A DNA stretch of 64,000 nt from Turritopsis dohrnii (taxonomy: Eukaryota; Cnidaria; Hydrozoa; Anthoathecata; Oceaniidae). Positions 44,153 to 59,100 of the stretch are shown here, piece after piece. Under the pieces are notes generated by a model. It worked only from the letters and a program-made list of their open reading frames with translations, was not told the origin of the DNA and did not search any database. The stretch's first letter is position 1. Every line of letters starts with the position of its first letter. The position numbers and the translations under genes were made by a program. Location: contig BQMF02000179.1 in NCBI GenBank assembly GCA_027922465.2, positions 1 to 64,000 of the forward strand, given 5' to 3'.

Positions 44153-47100
44153 TTAATTATTTAGATTATGACAAAACGTTTTAGAAGTAGAAACGATCTC
44201 ATACGTTTGCATATTTTCTTTTTCTTCGTTGATACCGACAAACAGCAGATTGGTGTCGTTCACCAACCGTTTCCAATCGGCCGATTGCTGCTGCCGTTCG
44301 GCACGATGTTGAGGTGATTGACGGGAACGTGGTGAACTCCATTTTCTTCGACGTAAACACTCTAAAAGGTCGGAAGAAACTGATCGAACATTCTCATCCA
44401 ATATAATTGTGAGTACTTTGGGTATGACATTGCTGAGCTTCCCAAACTACTCATAGAAATTTCGTATAAGAAATATGAAAGAGTGCATTAAACATCGCCA
44501 TACTTTATGGATAGAAACTTTTGCAAGTCCGAAAGAAATCGGGAAACTCAGAAAATAAAGGAATAGCAGATTTCGGCATTCTTTGCAGGAATAAACTTAT
44601 ATAAATAATAAAAAAATAAATCCGGACGAGGAAAACGCCCATAAGCACCCATTTTCAGATTCTAAAACAGTTTTTTCGAAAGAGATAAACTTTTGTGAAC
44701 CACAATCAAACAATTTTAAAAAGGAACAGATTTTCAATCTGGCATAAAATGACGAAAGTTTGTTTCATGGATGACATTTCTAGAACTTCGTATTTAAAAC
44801 CTTTCAAATTTGTTTCGTTCAGTAAGTATAAGGATTACGTAATGTCTCGTTCTTTCAAATAAATTGGCTGAAATTGGCTAATAAAGACGCAACATACTTC
44901 TCCTCTTTTCAGACTGAATGAGCAACCTCGGTCCCAGGACTTCTTCCGTCTGCAGAAATCAACATAAATGCAAACACGCAGGAAGTCCTATGTTCAAGGT
45001 TACATACGAGGTCTTATCATACTAATCTTTTGACTGATAGAAGACTCAACAAATGACCATCTGTGTTAGTCTAAATTGACGGCACCGAGAACTTTACATT
45101 GGTTCAAACAGTCCAAAAATTGTATTTCTTTTATGGATGTAACTTAACCAAAAAAAATAGGAAAAGTGGCGACTTAAGATACTTAATAGATTTAATAATA
45201 ACATGAATCCGGTTTCACCAGTGAATCAGTGGGCAAATTTGTTGAAAAATCGCTGCGAGGGAGTGCATTTCTATACAAATACACACACACTATCTCAATG
45301 AAAATGCTCTTCGTCACAGTGATTTTCTTAACGATTTTGCCCACTAGGTAGTGAAAGGAAGGAAAAAATTTACCTTCAATTTCTACTAGCTGAATATTCG
45401 CATCTTCAATGGTATCCCTTATTGAATGTTCCCTCGAATATTTCCGTCTTTTCAAAGTGTTACTGTAGTTCAAGCTGAAACGCAAGCCATTTCACGTACA
45501 CCACAAGCAATAATATAGCTAAAAGCACTCACAGTAACATCAAAAGGCCGACAATTTATGGAAAGTATGAATTGAGAAAATTTGTTACCAAGGAGATTAT
45601 AAGATCAATGAAAATCGTTGAAATAAAAGAGAACTCGAAGTAAAAAAATTCCCACTATAGAGATGCGACTACAGGTCGTCATCACCGTTTTATTCGACAG
45701 CAGCCGACTAACCTTCTCTCTAATACATATCTCGTCTCATTCAAATCTTTTATATGATCTTTTAAGGGATTTTCAACAGTCAGGTCGATGTTATCATCCG
45801 TGTAATGTAGAACCTGTAGGAAGTTCGATTTTCTGTCCCTTCGATCCGAATACATTGAACTGAGCTTATTGAAAATACAAAGCTCAAGGACTTCTGTCCA
45901 TGGAAATCTTCCGGTTCCGTACGATTTACGCAGAAGTGCGTTTACCCTGTGAAAAAGAAGAGAGAAAACTAAACAAAGATTTAATTATAAAGAAGCAGGT
46001 TTCCCAGTGGGTAAATTCGTCAAAAAATCACTGTGAAGGAGTATATTTTCATAGAAATATACACATTATTTCAATAAAAACGCTCTTTATCACAGTGACT
46101 CTTTGACGGTTTTACCCACAAGGATGTGCTTTCAAAAGTAGCATATCATCCTATGAACAACCAATGACTGACAAAAACATTGAAAATGTCTTTGGTGTTA
46201 TCTCTACTCTTTAAACGTAAGTCGGCGGTGGTGGAAACCCAGGGCTTATTGACTTACCAAAGACGCCCTTCATTCCGAGGGAGATATACAGTCCAAGAGT
46301 ACTCAACAAATCTTAATATCGTTTCAAGTTCCATTCCATCTGTCTTGTGGGGAAGACCCTATTATTCGCATCAGTGCTTTCAAGGGGAGATCTTATGAAG
46401 TTTATACACACAAACTGTTGGAGATTTCAAAACCCTTTGTTGGAATGAAAACACAAACCTGTTGGCGAGTACGGGCGTTCGATTTTCCGTTACTATGGTT
46501 ACGTACTTTTCGCAAGTTTCATAGCAACTCTGCCAGACATCTAAAGTGAAAACGAATGGAATTTAAATAATCGGTTTAGAAAAGCTTTTCATCTTAGTAT
46601 AACAGGCGGGCGTATTCATTCGAAAGGGGCGCTAAAATTATATGGTAATCAGTTAGATAACAGTTCTTCGATTTTTTCAAGTAAATAAGAAAATGTTGAA
46701 AGAAACATGCCTGATTGGATCAACTTAAAAGATGCATATGTTTCAATTAAACGTTTACAGGCTTCCTGTTATGATGTGACAACGAAAGCTATTTTCAAAG
46801 GTAATGAATTTTTATAAAGATCGCGAGAAAATCGAGTCTGATGGGAATCTCTATAAGGGAATCACCACGAGAAAGCAAACTATTTGTTTATTTCGTGAGT
46901 TTCTTAAAGCTCTAATAAGGGATTCCCCTTTTTTTGAAATGAACACAATGCAACCTTGAACTCTATTCAGAACAGTTCCCTATCAAGTTCTCTCCCAACA
47001 GTCAAACTCCTTAAAAATCACTGCGACGAAGCGCACTCTCACTAACATTGTGTGCATGTTTCTATAGAAACATGCTCCATGCTCCTTCGCGCTGACTTTT

Positions 47101-50100
47101 CAACAAATTTTGTTCACCGGGCTATTGACAGCCTAAATTTTATTTAACGCTATTTAACTGATCCATTTAAACTGATCCATTTAAATGGATAATGTATTCC
47201 AAGCTTAAGTGAAAAAAAATCTTAAATAAATTGTTAAACATAAAAACATAACGACAATGAAAGAAGCACCTTCCAGCTCGTATAGCGTAAAAACCATATA
47301 ATTTTCAAACCCTTTAACTAGCTAAGTTACACATGGAAACACAGTCCATTTACCAAATGAAACAACCGGTGTTACCTGAATCGAAGTCTGGCAGATCTGG
47401 TAATAGCAGATCTGTGATCAATTCGCTCATGCCATGTAAGGCCATTTCTTCGTTCCAAACTCTGCATTCACCTGAAGTGTAAGAAGAATAGTGTGGTAAC
47501 ACCTCTTCAATACTGATTCAGCAAGTTTTACTTCATGTTAACTGCTAATGAATCGGTCCGCAAACCTTAAAAACAGGAGGATACTGGTGGTTTAGGAAGC
47601 ATAATTACCTAAATCTGGATTAATAGAGTCGGTTTGTAATACTGCTTTCGATAACGCCCATATTGAGTTATTATAAAAGTGTATAACATCCACTGGATTC
47701 TACGAAAGACAACCAAATACAGTATTACACAAAAGTTGCAAATGTTTTGACAACAGCTTGATACACAATCACTTATCTATGCCCTGCTATGTGTCGAGAC
47801 ACTGTTTGATGATCCATGGAATGGATGGATAAGAAATTATTACAAAATAAGTAAATTTTTTAAAACAAATAAATAAAAATATTCGCCATATTTTAGTTTT
47901 ATTAAAATCAGTTTTATGTTATTTCAACAAAAGCTTTTCGGCTTGCGCCATCAACAGTGTCATATATATAGTGAATGATGTACCGGCTTAGAAATCAAAA
48001 AAATCAAGTTTGATAACCAGTCATAATGCGTCCAATGGGACACTGTGAAAAACCTCACCTTCTCCCAATCCATCACAAAATCTATCAAACACAGTAGAAA
48101 GAATAAGTTCAAAAACTTACAGGTGATGGAAGGTCCATCTGATGACAATACAAACAGTTCTCATGAAAGGTTTGAAAGAATAACTTCGCCATTCCTATGA
48201 AGCAAGATGTAATCGAGTCATTCCTTGTCAAATCAACAGATGGCCTACACCACTATGTCTCAGATTTTCTTCAAATTTTTTCTGTAGAAAGCCTTAGTTG
48301 AGAATATGTACTGTGCAAAACTTGGGCCTCTAAATTCCTTTCAGTTCTCAAGATATGGCCATTTATATTAAGGCCCTGTTTACAATATTAAGTCTAGGTT
48401 TAAATTTTGATGTAATTCTTATATTGCGTTTTGCGGACACACTTAATTGTCACAAAAAAATTAAGTTACCTATATGTAGAATTCAAAAAACACACTGAAA
48501 AGGGGATGAGCACAGCAGAAAAGCCTCTGAGCATTCTTTGCTTTGCAGTTTTTAACAAATTCGGTTTCTTCTGAGACCGATTCACCCAATTGCCCCCCAA
48601 AAATTCCTAATTTTTTTTAGAAGTGTACTGTACTTTGGTAGCTTTAATGCTGAAAAAATCAGCTTGGTATTATTCTTAGAAATTGGAAAATGAATTTAGT
48701 GTAATATGAAGGTGAAATTATTTACATATTTGAATATTTGACAACATTTTGAGATAATTTCACCTAGGTTTCCACACCAAATTCCCCTTCATCATACCAA
48801 TTTACTTGAGTATAATGAGTACAATGTAAGTATAATGTAAAAACATACCATCTTCAACAAAGGTTGACAGTGGTTTGGAAGTAACTGCTGTTTGTGGAGA
48901 GCACTTCTCAAACAGCCAACAGAAAAGAGATTGTATCTAAAATAAATTAAAATCCTACAGAACTGGAATAGCTTCTCACAAGTCTGTGCAATTTTCTTCA
49001 TTTCCCTTTAAAGCACCGTCATCAATTAACTTTCGAGCAACTTTTAAGTAAATAGCTAAGAGAAATTCATCCAACCTGATTGTCGACTTCAAATGCATTC
49101 AATTTAAATGTACGCATAGTGTCACAGATATAGCTATGAAGGAGTCCAGACATTTGAAGTGAATTCATTGACAATTTTTCTACAACTTCATTTGAATCCA
49201 ACTTCTGGTATGATAAAGCTAAGACAACAACTTGAAGGTCTTTCGGCTGTTTACAAGATGTCAGCATGTTTCGTAGAGTGTGAAATTCTTCATTCCAAAA
49301 CGACTAAACGTGAACAAAATAATGATGTGCTAGTTATCTTCCACTCTGCTAAAGTGTTGTGACATTGGAAAAAAATCTATTGTAGCTTGCTGTACCAGAT
49401 GCTCCATAATTTCAAAAATCATACACTGCAATACACACATCATGTTGTTAACTTCTATGTAAGCTAGAAATTTCCTAAAACTGTCTGTGTTTATTTGTAT
49501 TTATATTTATTTCAATATTTTCTTATTATTCTTACTACACCTTGCATAGAAAAGTGCAATTTATTTATTTTTATGTACTAGGATGGGAAAAACTTGAAAG
49601 AACTCACAATAATAACTATCTTACATCTTTTAGAATCATCTTTTAATATGATTTATAATTGATGGAATATCATATAAAAAATGGCTGCGGTATAATTCCC
49701 ATGTTGTTTCTCTTGAAACGATCTTGTAAAGTCTTTTCTCATTTCTTTCACTAGTTACTTTATTAATATAAAAACATAGTGGCATGGTTTACAAAAAGGG
49801 AATATTTGTGTATTTCAAAAAAATGATACACGATTACTCCTGATTACGCCTGAGTAATAGGTGTTTTGCTTCGTTAATAAAAATGTCTTCTATTCTGTGC
49901 AATTATAATCTAAAATTGCACTATTCAGTGGAATTTATTACAAAAGGAAGACATTATTTTTTTCTCAAACTTTTATAATAAAAACAGAGAAAAAAATATC
50001 ATAAAATACTTTTTAATTTGTAATGTTCGGAGAATTCTTCTGTCTTGGATGGTTAGCATCAAAAGCAGATTGAAAGTAATTAATATGACAGACTTAACAA

Positions 50101-53100
50101 TTATCACCTACAGCAAAATTTCATTACAGCACAAAAGTATTTATTTTCAAACTTCAACATACTAAATATATTACTGGTTACTCTTTAAAATTTTTAAGAT
50201 TGTCCTTGGTGTTGGTGTTACTGGAAATGGTTTCAAAAGAAATGGGACGGTTACTATAATCTTCCCTGCAAGTAAGGAAGCACAACTTTTGTTATCATAA
50301 ACTTGTTACATAAATGTTTTAGTTTTTACATTCATTTAGTATCAGAATCGCCAGACAACATCAACACTTGTCACAAGTTTAAGCTGAAGTTTAAGAGACT
50401 CAAAATTCATTCTTTTTACCTCTGATACAACATTTGGAACTTCCATGATAAACAACAGCCCATTCATGCCATATAAGCAACTTATTCTTTTGCCAACATC
50501 AGAACCTGTTTGACAATAATTCGCCTGAAAAACAAGGTAGAGTTTTACTTCCAAGTTATAAAAATGTGTAACACTTTCTTACAATTATTCTTCTATCCTA
50601 AATAACCACATTCAATAACCAACATTACTGAACAAGAAAATAAAAATTCAAAAATTATAGACGATGACGAAACCCTTTTCCAATAGAACAAGTTGGATTA
50701 TTTATCAAAAAGTAATTGAACAATAACTAATAAGTAAATCAAAAATAAGTTAATCTCTCGTACAAACAACTTTAGAGCACAATTTTTCAAAGTGTTGATT
50801 ATTGACAATAGCAGAAAAATTCAATTAGGACTTACAGACACGGAGAGGTGAGTAAAACATCCATCTCTCATTCTGACTGCCGACTGATGAATCAATTCAG
50901 AAGAACAGTCCTAAAAGCGAAGTGGGCATGATTATAATAGCTATTATCTTAAAGGGAAACTAACCTAAAAAAAATCACAAATTGTTTTCTTATACTATTT
51001 GAAACAGCTTTAAAAATTTTGAGTTTAGTGTCCTAATATAGATTTCATAGATTTCATAGGTTATGTTAATGCAGATCAAAAAGAAAACTGCAACTTACAT
51101 TATTTGTGTCATCACTGGTATATGTATTTTGTATTTTGTGAATAATTGTAGGCGCCGATAGCAGCCATGTTTTATTTTCTATTTTAGTTGGACTTCTCAC
51201 CACTAGCCTGTAATAGCAATGCTTCAGCTTTGACAGTCTATTCAACTTGCTTTCGTTCTGAAGCATAATTTCGTTAAAATAACGCTCTAACTGAATTGAT
51301 CTTTGCAATTTAATTCTATAAATGAAAGTATTATAATAATGAGAACCAAGTTTATAGAAATTCTGTAAAACTGGTTACTTTTTATCAGTTGTCACAAAAA
51401 TGTTTGAAAATAAAATTGACAATATGAAATTTCACCTAGATTCATCCTTTTTCCTATTGCAATTATCCCAAACAGCCTTCAGTTTTGTAGAACTCTCAAA
51501 CCTAATGACGAATAAACTCGAAGCGTAAGTCAACACAATTACCAAACTACTTGAAATACACGAAATCAAAAGAAATCAATTTACTTAGTATATGTACTGG
51601 CAGGACTTGCACCCAATAACCTTGATACATCAGGGTCTAAATTTTGAATTATTCGATCCGAAGGAATGAGTGGCGCGTGCGAAGGGAAATCTTGTAAAGT
51701 TGTTTTGATGAACATGTGGTATTTGTAAGCTTTCACCCAACTAAAAACAGAAACAAAAATATCAACATTTTACCAAAACAATACTGATTATCTTAACTGA
51801 ATGTTTGAGAAATAGTTGAGCCTATTGGTGTAAAAAAAGATTAAAAGCTGAAATCAAACTATCATGTTACAATGGGGTCAAACTCATTGTGTGACTGCCA
51901 AGAAAAAATCTTAACATAATTTGAAATATAAAAAACTATTGCAGTTCGTTAATTAATTTATAGGCTAATTAAGGTTCACAATTCAAAGAAGGCATTCAAC
52001 ACATTAGTAGGTAAGTCTTTGGATTTTGCATTTAGAAAATTGCGAGTAGACATAACGCATTGACTGGAACATTCTATCACCAGGCCACTGTTCTGATGGT
52101 AATGGATCAGAGCTGTTGAATAAAATGAATAGAAGACTCTCACCGCTTAAACAGCTTTTGTAACTTGCTTCTGGAGTTAATATCAAGTAAATGCCTTAAA
52201 TGATTCTTTCTTTCTTCAGAAAAATCTGCTAGAGTCTCTACTGCAACTGCTTGAACTTCTTCCAATAAAACATAATGGATGGTTCCCTTTTGTGTTTTCT
52301 CACAAACATTCTCAAAAACAGACTGCTCCAATTTCATGGTTTCTTCCCTGCAAAATCATGGAAGAAATTGGTACAGTTTTGAAAAAAAACAACAAGCATA
52401 TCAGATAACTTTTATAGCATATTTATGTATTTCAACCTGAAATTCATCATGAAAAATCATGTTTATTTTACACTACATTACAAAGTCACACACCGGATCA
52501 ACACTCCTTAATATTGAAGAAATTCTGTTTGGCCTTATTTCTACTATACACTCCCGAAATGTGAACAAAAGAATTAAAAACTATGATAATTCCTTGCATG
52601 TGTCTGCTTCAATGATTATTTTCAAAAATTCCTTTAATGTATGTGCCATTCTGTTGCTAGCGTGCTCACTTACTCATGTAATGATACAAGAGGAAAGTGT
52701 CATTTCCAGTTATACTTTTTCAACGAATTTTCAATGTTTGAAAACAGGAGCAACACACACTATGCACTTGAATAAGAGTTTACGTGAGACATGCATGAAA
52801 ACTCATGAAAATTATGAATATGAAATATAACGTACCTGCAGTTCCAACTACGAGATGCTTGCAGAGGAAAAACACTTAATTTGAAGCAAACAATGTGCAT
52901 CGAGGCAGGATTTATCACAGCCAGTTAATCGTCTGATTACTCCTTTAAAATATTTAAAATTTATTCTACCTGTAAACTTTGGAGCAACATTCTTGCAGTA
53001 ATTTTTGAGTCGAGTCATCAACAAATTCATCTGTAAAAACCTTCAATTCTCTTTCATATTGCTCAGCTTTCTCCCTTTAAGAATAAAAAAAAATGAAAAT

Positions 53101-56100
53101 AAATTGCAAACAAGTAAACATTCCAGTGTTTTGCAAGTTGAGCAGCTCCTTTTCTTGAGAATTGTTAAAAAAAATATCCCTCTTGCATGATTTTAAAATA
53201 AAGGCAATAGTTTAGATAATCTTGAAGTAAGATTTTGTTGAAAAATGCTTTTAGATTTCAAAAGTCCCAGAAAGCACTGGATTAAAAGTAGATGAAGCAA
53301 AGCAATTCAAACCAAATGAATAAAAATTCTTTTCCTTCTTCCAGCATCGGTGTTGAGTGTTGGCCTGTTTGCAAAATGTTTGCAAGGAATATCAATATCA
53401 CAAGGAAGATGAAGCAAATTCATTAAGCTTTGACAAGATTGCTTTCATTGTTTGTTTCTCGAATATTTATACAGGATAAAAAATCTACAGTAGTATCATA
53501 TTCACATATATACACTGTTATCTTAGATGTCCTGTGAAATATCTTAGATCTATAACAAAATACTCATGGCTTGAGTTACTTCACTAATAAAGAACCGCAA
53601 ATTCTTGGCAGTTAAATACGACATGCATGTGATAAGGAAACATTCATCACCTGTTTATTTCTAAGTGTTCTTCCTGTATAACTTCATTTGCTACTTCTCT
53701 TGCTTCTTGAATACAAAACAATGCAATAACCTTTTGACATAATCCATCAGTCTTTAACTTTTCCTCCTTAATCTTGAAGGAAACAAAAAAAACAGTTACT
53801 CTTTTGCCTTCATTACTTCGGCCCTCTGAACATGTACGAAACAAAGCCTTTACAGCATTTCATCAATTTTAATTTGAAATGCAATGAAAGAGAACAAAGT
53901 AGAATAATCAATTTATCATGGTGGTAGACAGATAATGTCATTTCTCTTACCTCAGCAAATACCTCAGATAAAACAATATGGACTGATTCATTAATCTCCT
54001 CGTCGATAATCTGGTCTGCAAAATATTGTATGTCCTATAAATGACAAGAAGGTATTTGCACAGATATCCCATGACAATAACTTCAAATTCGCAGCAAATT
54101 TTGTCGGCACTTGCAAACTTCGAGTTGGTTAAAGGCAAGAGAGTCAATTATACTATGGTCAAACAGGTCTTGCAAGATCGAGAATAGTACCTCTCGCAGA
54201 AACATGATGTGATCTTCCATTGGAGGAACAGACACCCCATCTTCTTCATCATCTCTAATGGCGTCATCGTAATCCTCTTGCGCCAATACAAATTCAGGAT
54301 CTTGTTTTTCCTCTTTCTCCTTCTTTCTTTTGGCCAATAATTTGGCCCTCAAATCTGTTTTCCCCACATTGGCAGAGTTGTTCCCAAAAAGATTACCAGA
54401 AGGTAATTCAGATTCAATAGGAATTCGACTTTCAGCTTTACTTTTGAAAACATCAAAACTTGTTGTTGACCTTTGGATGAACGGATTATCTGACTTTCCT
54501 TCTGGATTAAATCCCTGATCTTCTTCAGAGCCAAATATCTTATTTGTAGATTCGGTCAGGGTAGGAAACGAGATACTGGGAATCTTGGTTGACGGAGGTG
54601 GCATAGTAGCAGATGTAGTTGAAGATTTATTAGATCCATGGACTTGAAATCCATTATCATTTCGAAAAAAGGGATTCAAATTCGTGGAGGTGGTGTCAGT
54701 ATTTGGAAGTCCAACATTTGAGTCACTTCCCAGTGTTCTTGATGTATGCATTGTAGGAAAAACAGGATGATTAGTGTGACTGCGAAATGGATTCAGTTGT
54801 GGAGGAAACCTTTGATCTGTTAAAGGTCCTTCATGTGAATCACTTTGAAGAGTTGAAAAGAATGGTACTTTTTCGGTAGGAAAGACATCTGCAGCAATTG
54901 GATCTGTATTGTAGCCAGCTTCCTAGGATGAAAGAGAAAGATCCTTTGACTAATACAGTCTGATCTCATACAAGAGATAAACAGCAAGTATCATCTGTTT
55001 CATCTAAAGAACCATAAAGACTTCCATCAAACATAGAAAAATAGGAACTTGGAAAGCTGTCAACTCCTGTTTTTTTGGGAATGCAGGGATTTTTCCAAGT
55101 ACTTTTGGTTACTACCGTGTTTGGTAGAGAAGATTGAATTATACAGTCCAGGGCAAAGCCTAGGTGTCCTAGGTGGGCAAAGCGCCTGGAATTTTAGAAT
55201 TTTGGCGATTTCAATGTCCACAAACACGTGTTGGTCCCACACGCATGCAAGACGTCTTAGACGTGTGATCAATCACAGACATGGATTGTATCGCTCGAAA
55301 CCTGCAAAAGATGGTGGCATGCCTTCCGTTGCTGTTTACTCTGTCAAATGTTTTAAGTACTACACATTAAGGAGTTAAAAATGTTTAATTGACAATGAAT
55401 GATTGGGTTCAACTACCGGTAAACAGTAGTTGGAAGGTGCTTGGAAAAATCCCTGGAATGATATTCCTTTTTTGTTACAATTAACACCTAAGATTTAAGG
55501 TTAAGACAGTGATGAAAGATTTCTTATGTAATTGCAAGGAGTTACGAGAAAGCAAACTTTCAAAGGATTTCGAATATCATTTTTCCTTCTACAACCTTGA
55601 ATGAGCATGATCTATCAAAAGACAAAAAAGAAATTGCGCTGAAAGTGTATTAAGTGAAGGAGGATGTTGGACAGTTGTGATTCCTGCTTCAATTTTTACA
55701 GACGGATTAGTTATTAGAAACAGCTGGACATCAGAATTGCAAAAACAAGATATTCCAAAACCTTGATGTATAACTCCAACTGTACTTACTTTCAAAACGT
55801 CTGCATTTTCATTTTCTTCTGCTTCATCAATATCAATCACATCTTCTTTGAAAAGGACATCATTCAGCTCATGATAGGTACCGCAGTAATATCCATCCGC
55901 ATCAAAACTTGTTGTTGCTATGTAGTTGTGATCTGGTGGAAGAACACCATTGTTGACAACCTTTTAAAAGAGAAAACATGTCTTCATATTAATGAAGTAT
56001 TATACAAGTGTAATATTTCAATTCATTTTATTAGTTCAGTCATTGTGCTCTTCAGAAAAACACTGATGTCAATGTCTGAATACAACAACCATCAGAATTT

Positions 56101-59100
56101 GGTACATTTTTACCATCTCACTACAACAATCGATTCTCCTTGCACTGTTTCAAGGTTTGTATCACATCAAAATAAGGTCTATGCTAACCAAGCAAACTGT
56201 GAAGTAATTCCTCTATTATAATGATGACTTTGATAAGTCTAATAAAAAGGGATGCATAAGGCTTGACAAATTCTGAGTGAACTTTCATATGTGTATGCTT
56301 TTTTTAAATCATTTAGAACTATAATAAGCAAATTCACAGCATTTGGTATCATGTATAAAATCTCTCAAAAGACTTCTCCTCAAAAATTGTGTAAATTAAT
56401 TTTTGAGAAAAATGATCAAATCAACCCATGTAAAAAGGTATGAAAGTGATCCAAAGTTATGAGAAAAATCAAAAAACAAGTTATCACAATTACTTCTGCA
56501 AATGTGTCGTCGGCACACTTGTCCATTACAATGCTTGACTTATAACGCAACAAGTTCTCATCTGGTTGTACAAATGCAGTCCGATTGAAGTAGACACTAG
56601 ATTCGTCACAATTAAAACCATACTGTTGACAGAATTCTTGAGTCTATTATACAGAAAGTAATGCTTGTTAAAATAGTAGGAAGGTGTTCAATCAAATGAT
56701 ATAAAGTACCCATAACATGGAACTTGAAAAATGAAATGCTATCTGCCTCTGTTTAATATTTATTATCTTTCTATCCAATTCAGAGTAAATTTTAAGGGCC
56801 TTACAATATGCCTTTTCTTGCTTTGTTCACATAAGTATTTTGGGAACATTAAAATTTCAATGACTCTGTGCACATAAAAACCGAAAGCCATACATCATCA
56901 AATCACTTACTGAGACAACATCGTTAAAAGCAAGCACATCTTGAAGATGCTCTAAAGGATATGAAGTGTCATTTTTTGGTACACTAAAGCAACGAGACAT
57001 CAGTTGTAATGCCATTGAACGAATCTAAATAAACCCCCTTCTCTATTAATAATTTAAATAACATAACAAAATGCTGAAAACAACATGTGAGTCAACGATT
57101 TCAAAAATGTGCAAACCTGTTGAAAATATGGATGCATCAAACAGGCGCTCAGGAAAGTAGCTTTCCTACGAAGCAAAAACGAAAAAATTATTTCGATATT
57201 TATCAAAAAGTAGTGTTATCTGACTGCAGAAGTAATGAAAAATACGCTTACAACATACCTCAGAAGTTTGAAAAATCGAATGTAGTTATTTTCATGGACA
57301 GCTGAAAATACTTCAAGTGCAAACTTGACTGATGACGAATTCCTTACATTTGCACTAAATGCCATGACTTCCCTGAAAGGTTATTCCAAATAACGTTCAA
57401 AATAATTATAATGTCTGATTGAGAACATAAAACTTCAAATTCCTTGTAACATTTATACACAAACATGGGAATCACCTCAGTGTGTCTCCATTATTTAAAT
57501 TGAGCAAGATCTGGTAACAGCGGAATTCTGCTTCATTTTCACATTTGATGTCCTGAAACATTTTTTCAAAAATTAAAGAAAGGAAGGTTTTAACAATTTC
57601 GGAAATGAAGCAACAATTTCTATAATCAATTGTGTTGTTTGTGTCAATATTTCATCCCTTTTTGATACAAAAATCTCTCTGAGACCTTATTTTCAAAATG
57701 ACTTGTTGCCCATTTCCCTGTGTCAGATTTAAACTGTACTGATTTAAGGAGAAAAAAAGAAGATCACTATAACTTCGGAGTTGTGAAAGGAACATTCTTG
57801 GGCCAGAAAATTGTTATATTCACAAGGAATTAAGGAATACCATATTCACATACCTCCACTTTGGCATCTTCGTACATATGCTTCAATGTTTGCAAACATT
57901 TGGTCAAATTTTCTAAGTTTATTTTGCTATCAAATACATGCATTTCTTGTTCGCATAAGTGATGGGAACATAAGATATGGAATCTGAAAATAAAAACAGT
58001 AACATTGGTGCCAATCACAAGTAAAAAAACCCAAGTAATTGTAATAGTTATGAAGTTCTCAAAGTAAAACAAATTATTATCACTATCATGGAATTATTGC
58101 ATGGGATTCAATGAGAGTATTTCCTATATAAACACTATGCCGAGACAAAATTCAGAACAAATGCAACATACCTTGCACATATCTCCAGTAGCTCAATTGA
58201 AGTGGGGCACTTTAAATTTTGCTGTGTGATATCCTAAAACAGATTTTTGAATTTTAATTGGAAACTTCCGATAAAAATGCTACTAGGTATAATTAATTGT
58301 CAACAGCACTAAGAAGAAAATCAATTCAATGAATATATTACTCCTTTACTTAACACCAGGTTAAGAACTTGCTATTTTTATTTCTTACTTTTCGTATAGC
58401 TCTTAATCGATTCCATAGAAAATCAAACCAATCTGGTCGATCACTGAGCTCTTCATGCATGAAATTACGCACTAGATAATTCATTGTTATTTTCAGAACT
58501 GGTGCAGGTCTCAATTCGTGTGGTAGCGGTTCTTCTTGATCTGCAGATGAACGACTGTATTCCTTAACAGCTTTGGCATGGTCCATCTCATCTGATGCTG
58601 AATTAGCCTAAACAGAAAATTATAGTAAACATCTACTTCACAGTCTAATAGGATTTTTTTAAATTTTAAAATGCGATCTTTAATATAAACAAAGTTATAA
58701 ATTAATGATAATAATGTTTTCTAATAAATAGGGTTTTGTTAAAGACACTTACTTGTTCATCATGCTGTTTTGTCAGTTCGTAAGGGCTAACTTGATTTCT
58801 GTAAGCACGCATATGCCTTTCCTACAGTAATAAAAACTTAAATCAAAGCTGAATTGAATTGAATTGAATTGAATTGAATCAAAGCTAAATTTCCAGTGCT
58901 TGTAGTTGGATACAAGATTGCTCATCTAAGTAATAAATAGTAATTAGCAAAAACGGGTATAAGAAACCTTTTCTGGACACATGTCAACACAAGTTCCTTG
59001 CATTGCTTTGTACTTCTCTCTGTCTCTTTTAAGACCTAGAGTAAACAAAACGGGCTGACAAAAAACTACACAAACAATGACACAACAATTGAAAATTACA

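Noticed and set aside
48127..48148. Short version of the GANP exon at 48,138-48,121 using the nearer acceptor
   Set aside because: It leaves phase 1 at its end, which puts the next exon (47,699) out of frame. The acceptor at 48,195-48,196 keeps the frame and adds expected sequence.
50171..50264. Alternative last exon of the MCM3AP-like gene ([14 protein letters not shown] frame on minus, or a [11 protein letters not shown] frame on plus)
   Set aside because: Either would end the protein early. The phase-0 exon at 49,303-49,076 continues the GANP C-terminal sequence clearly ([24 protein letters not shown]), so this stretch is intron.
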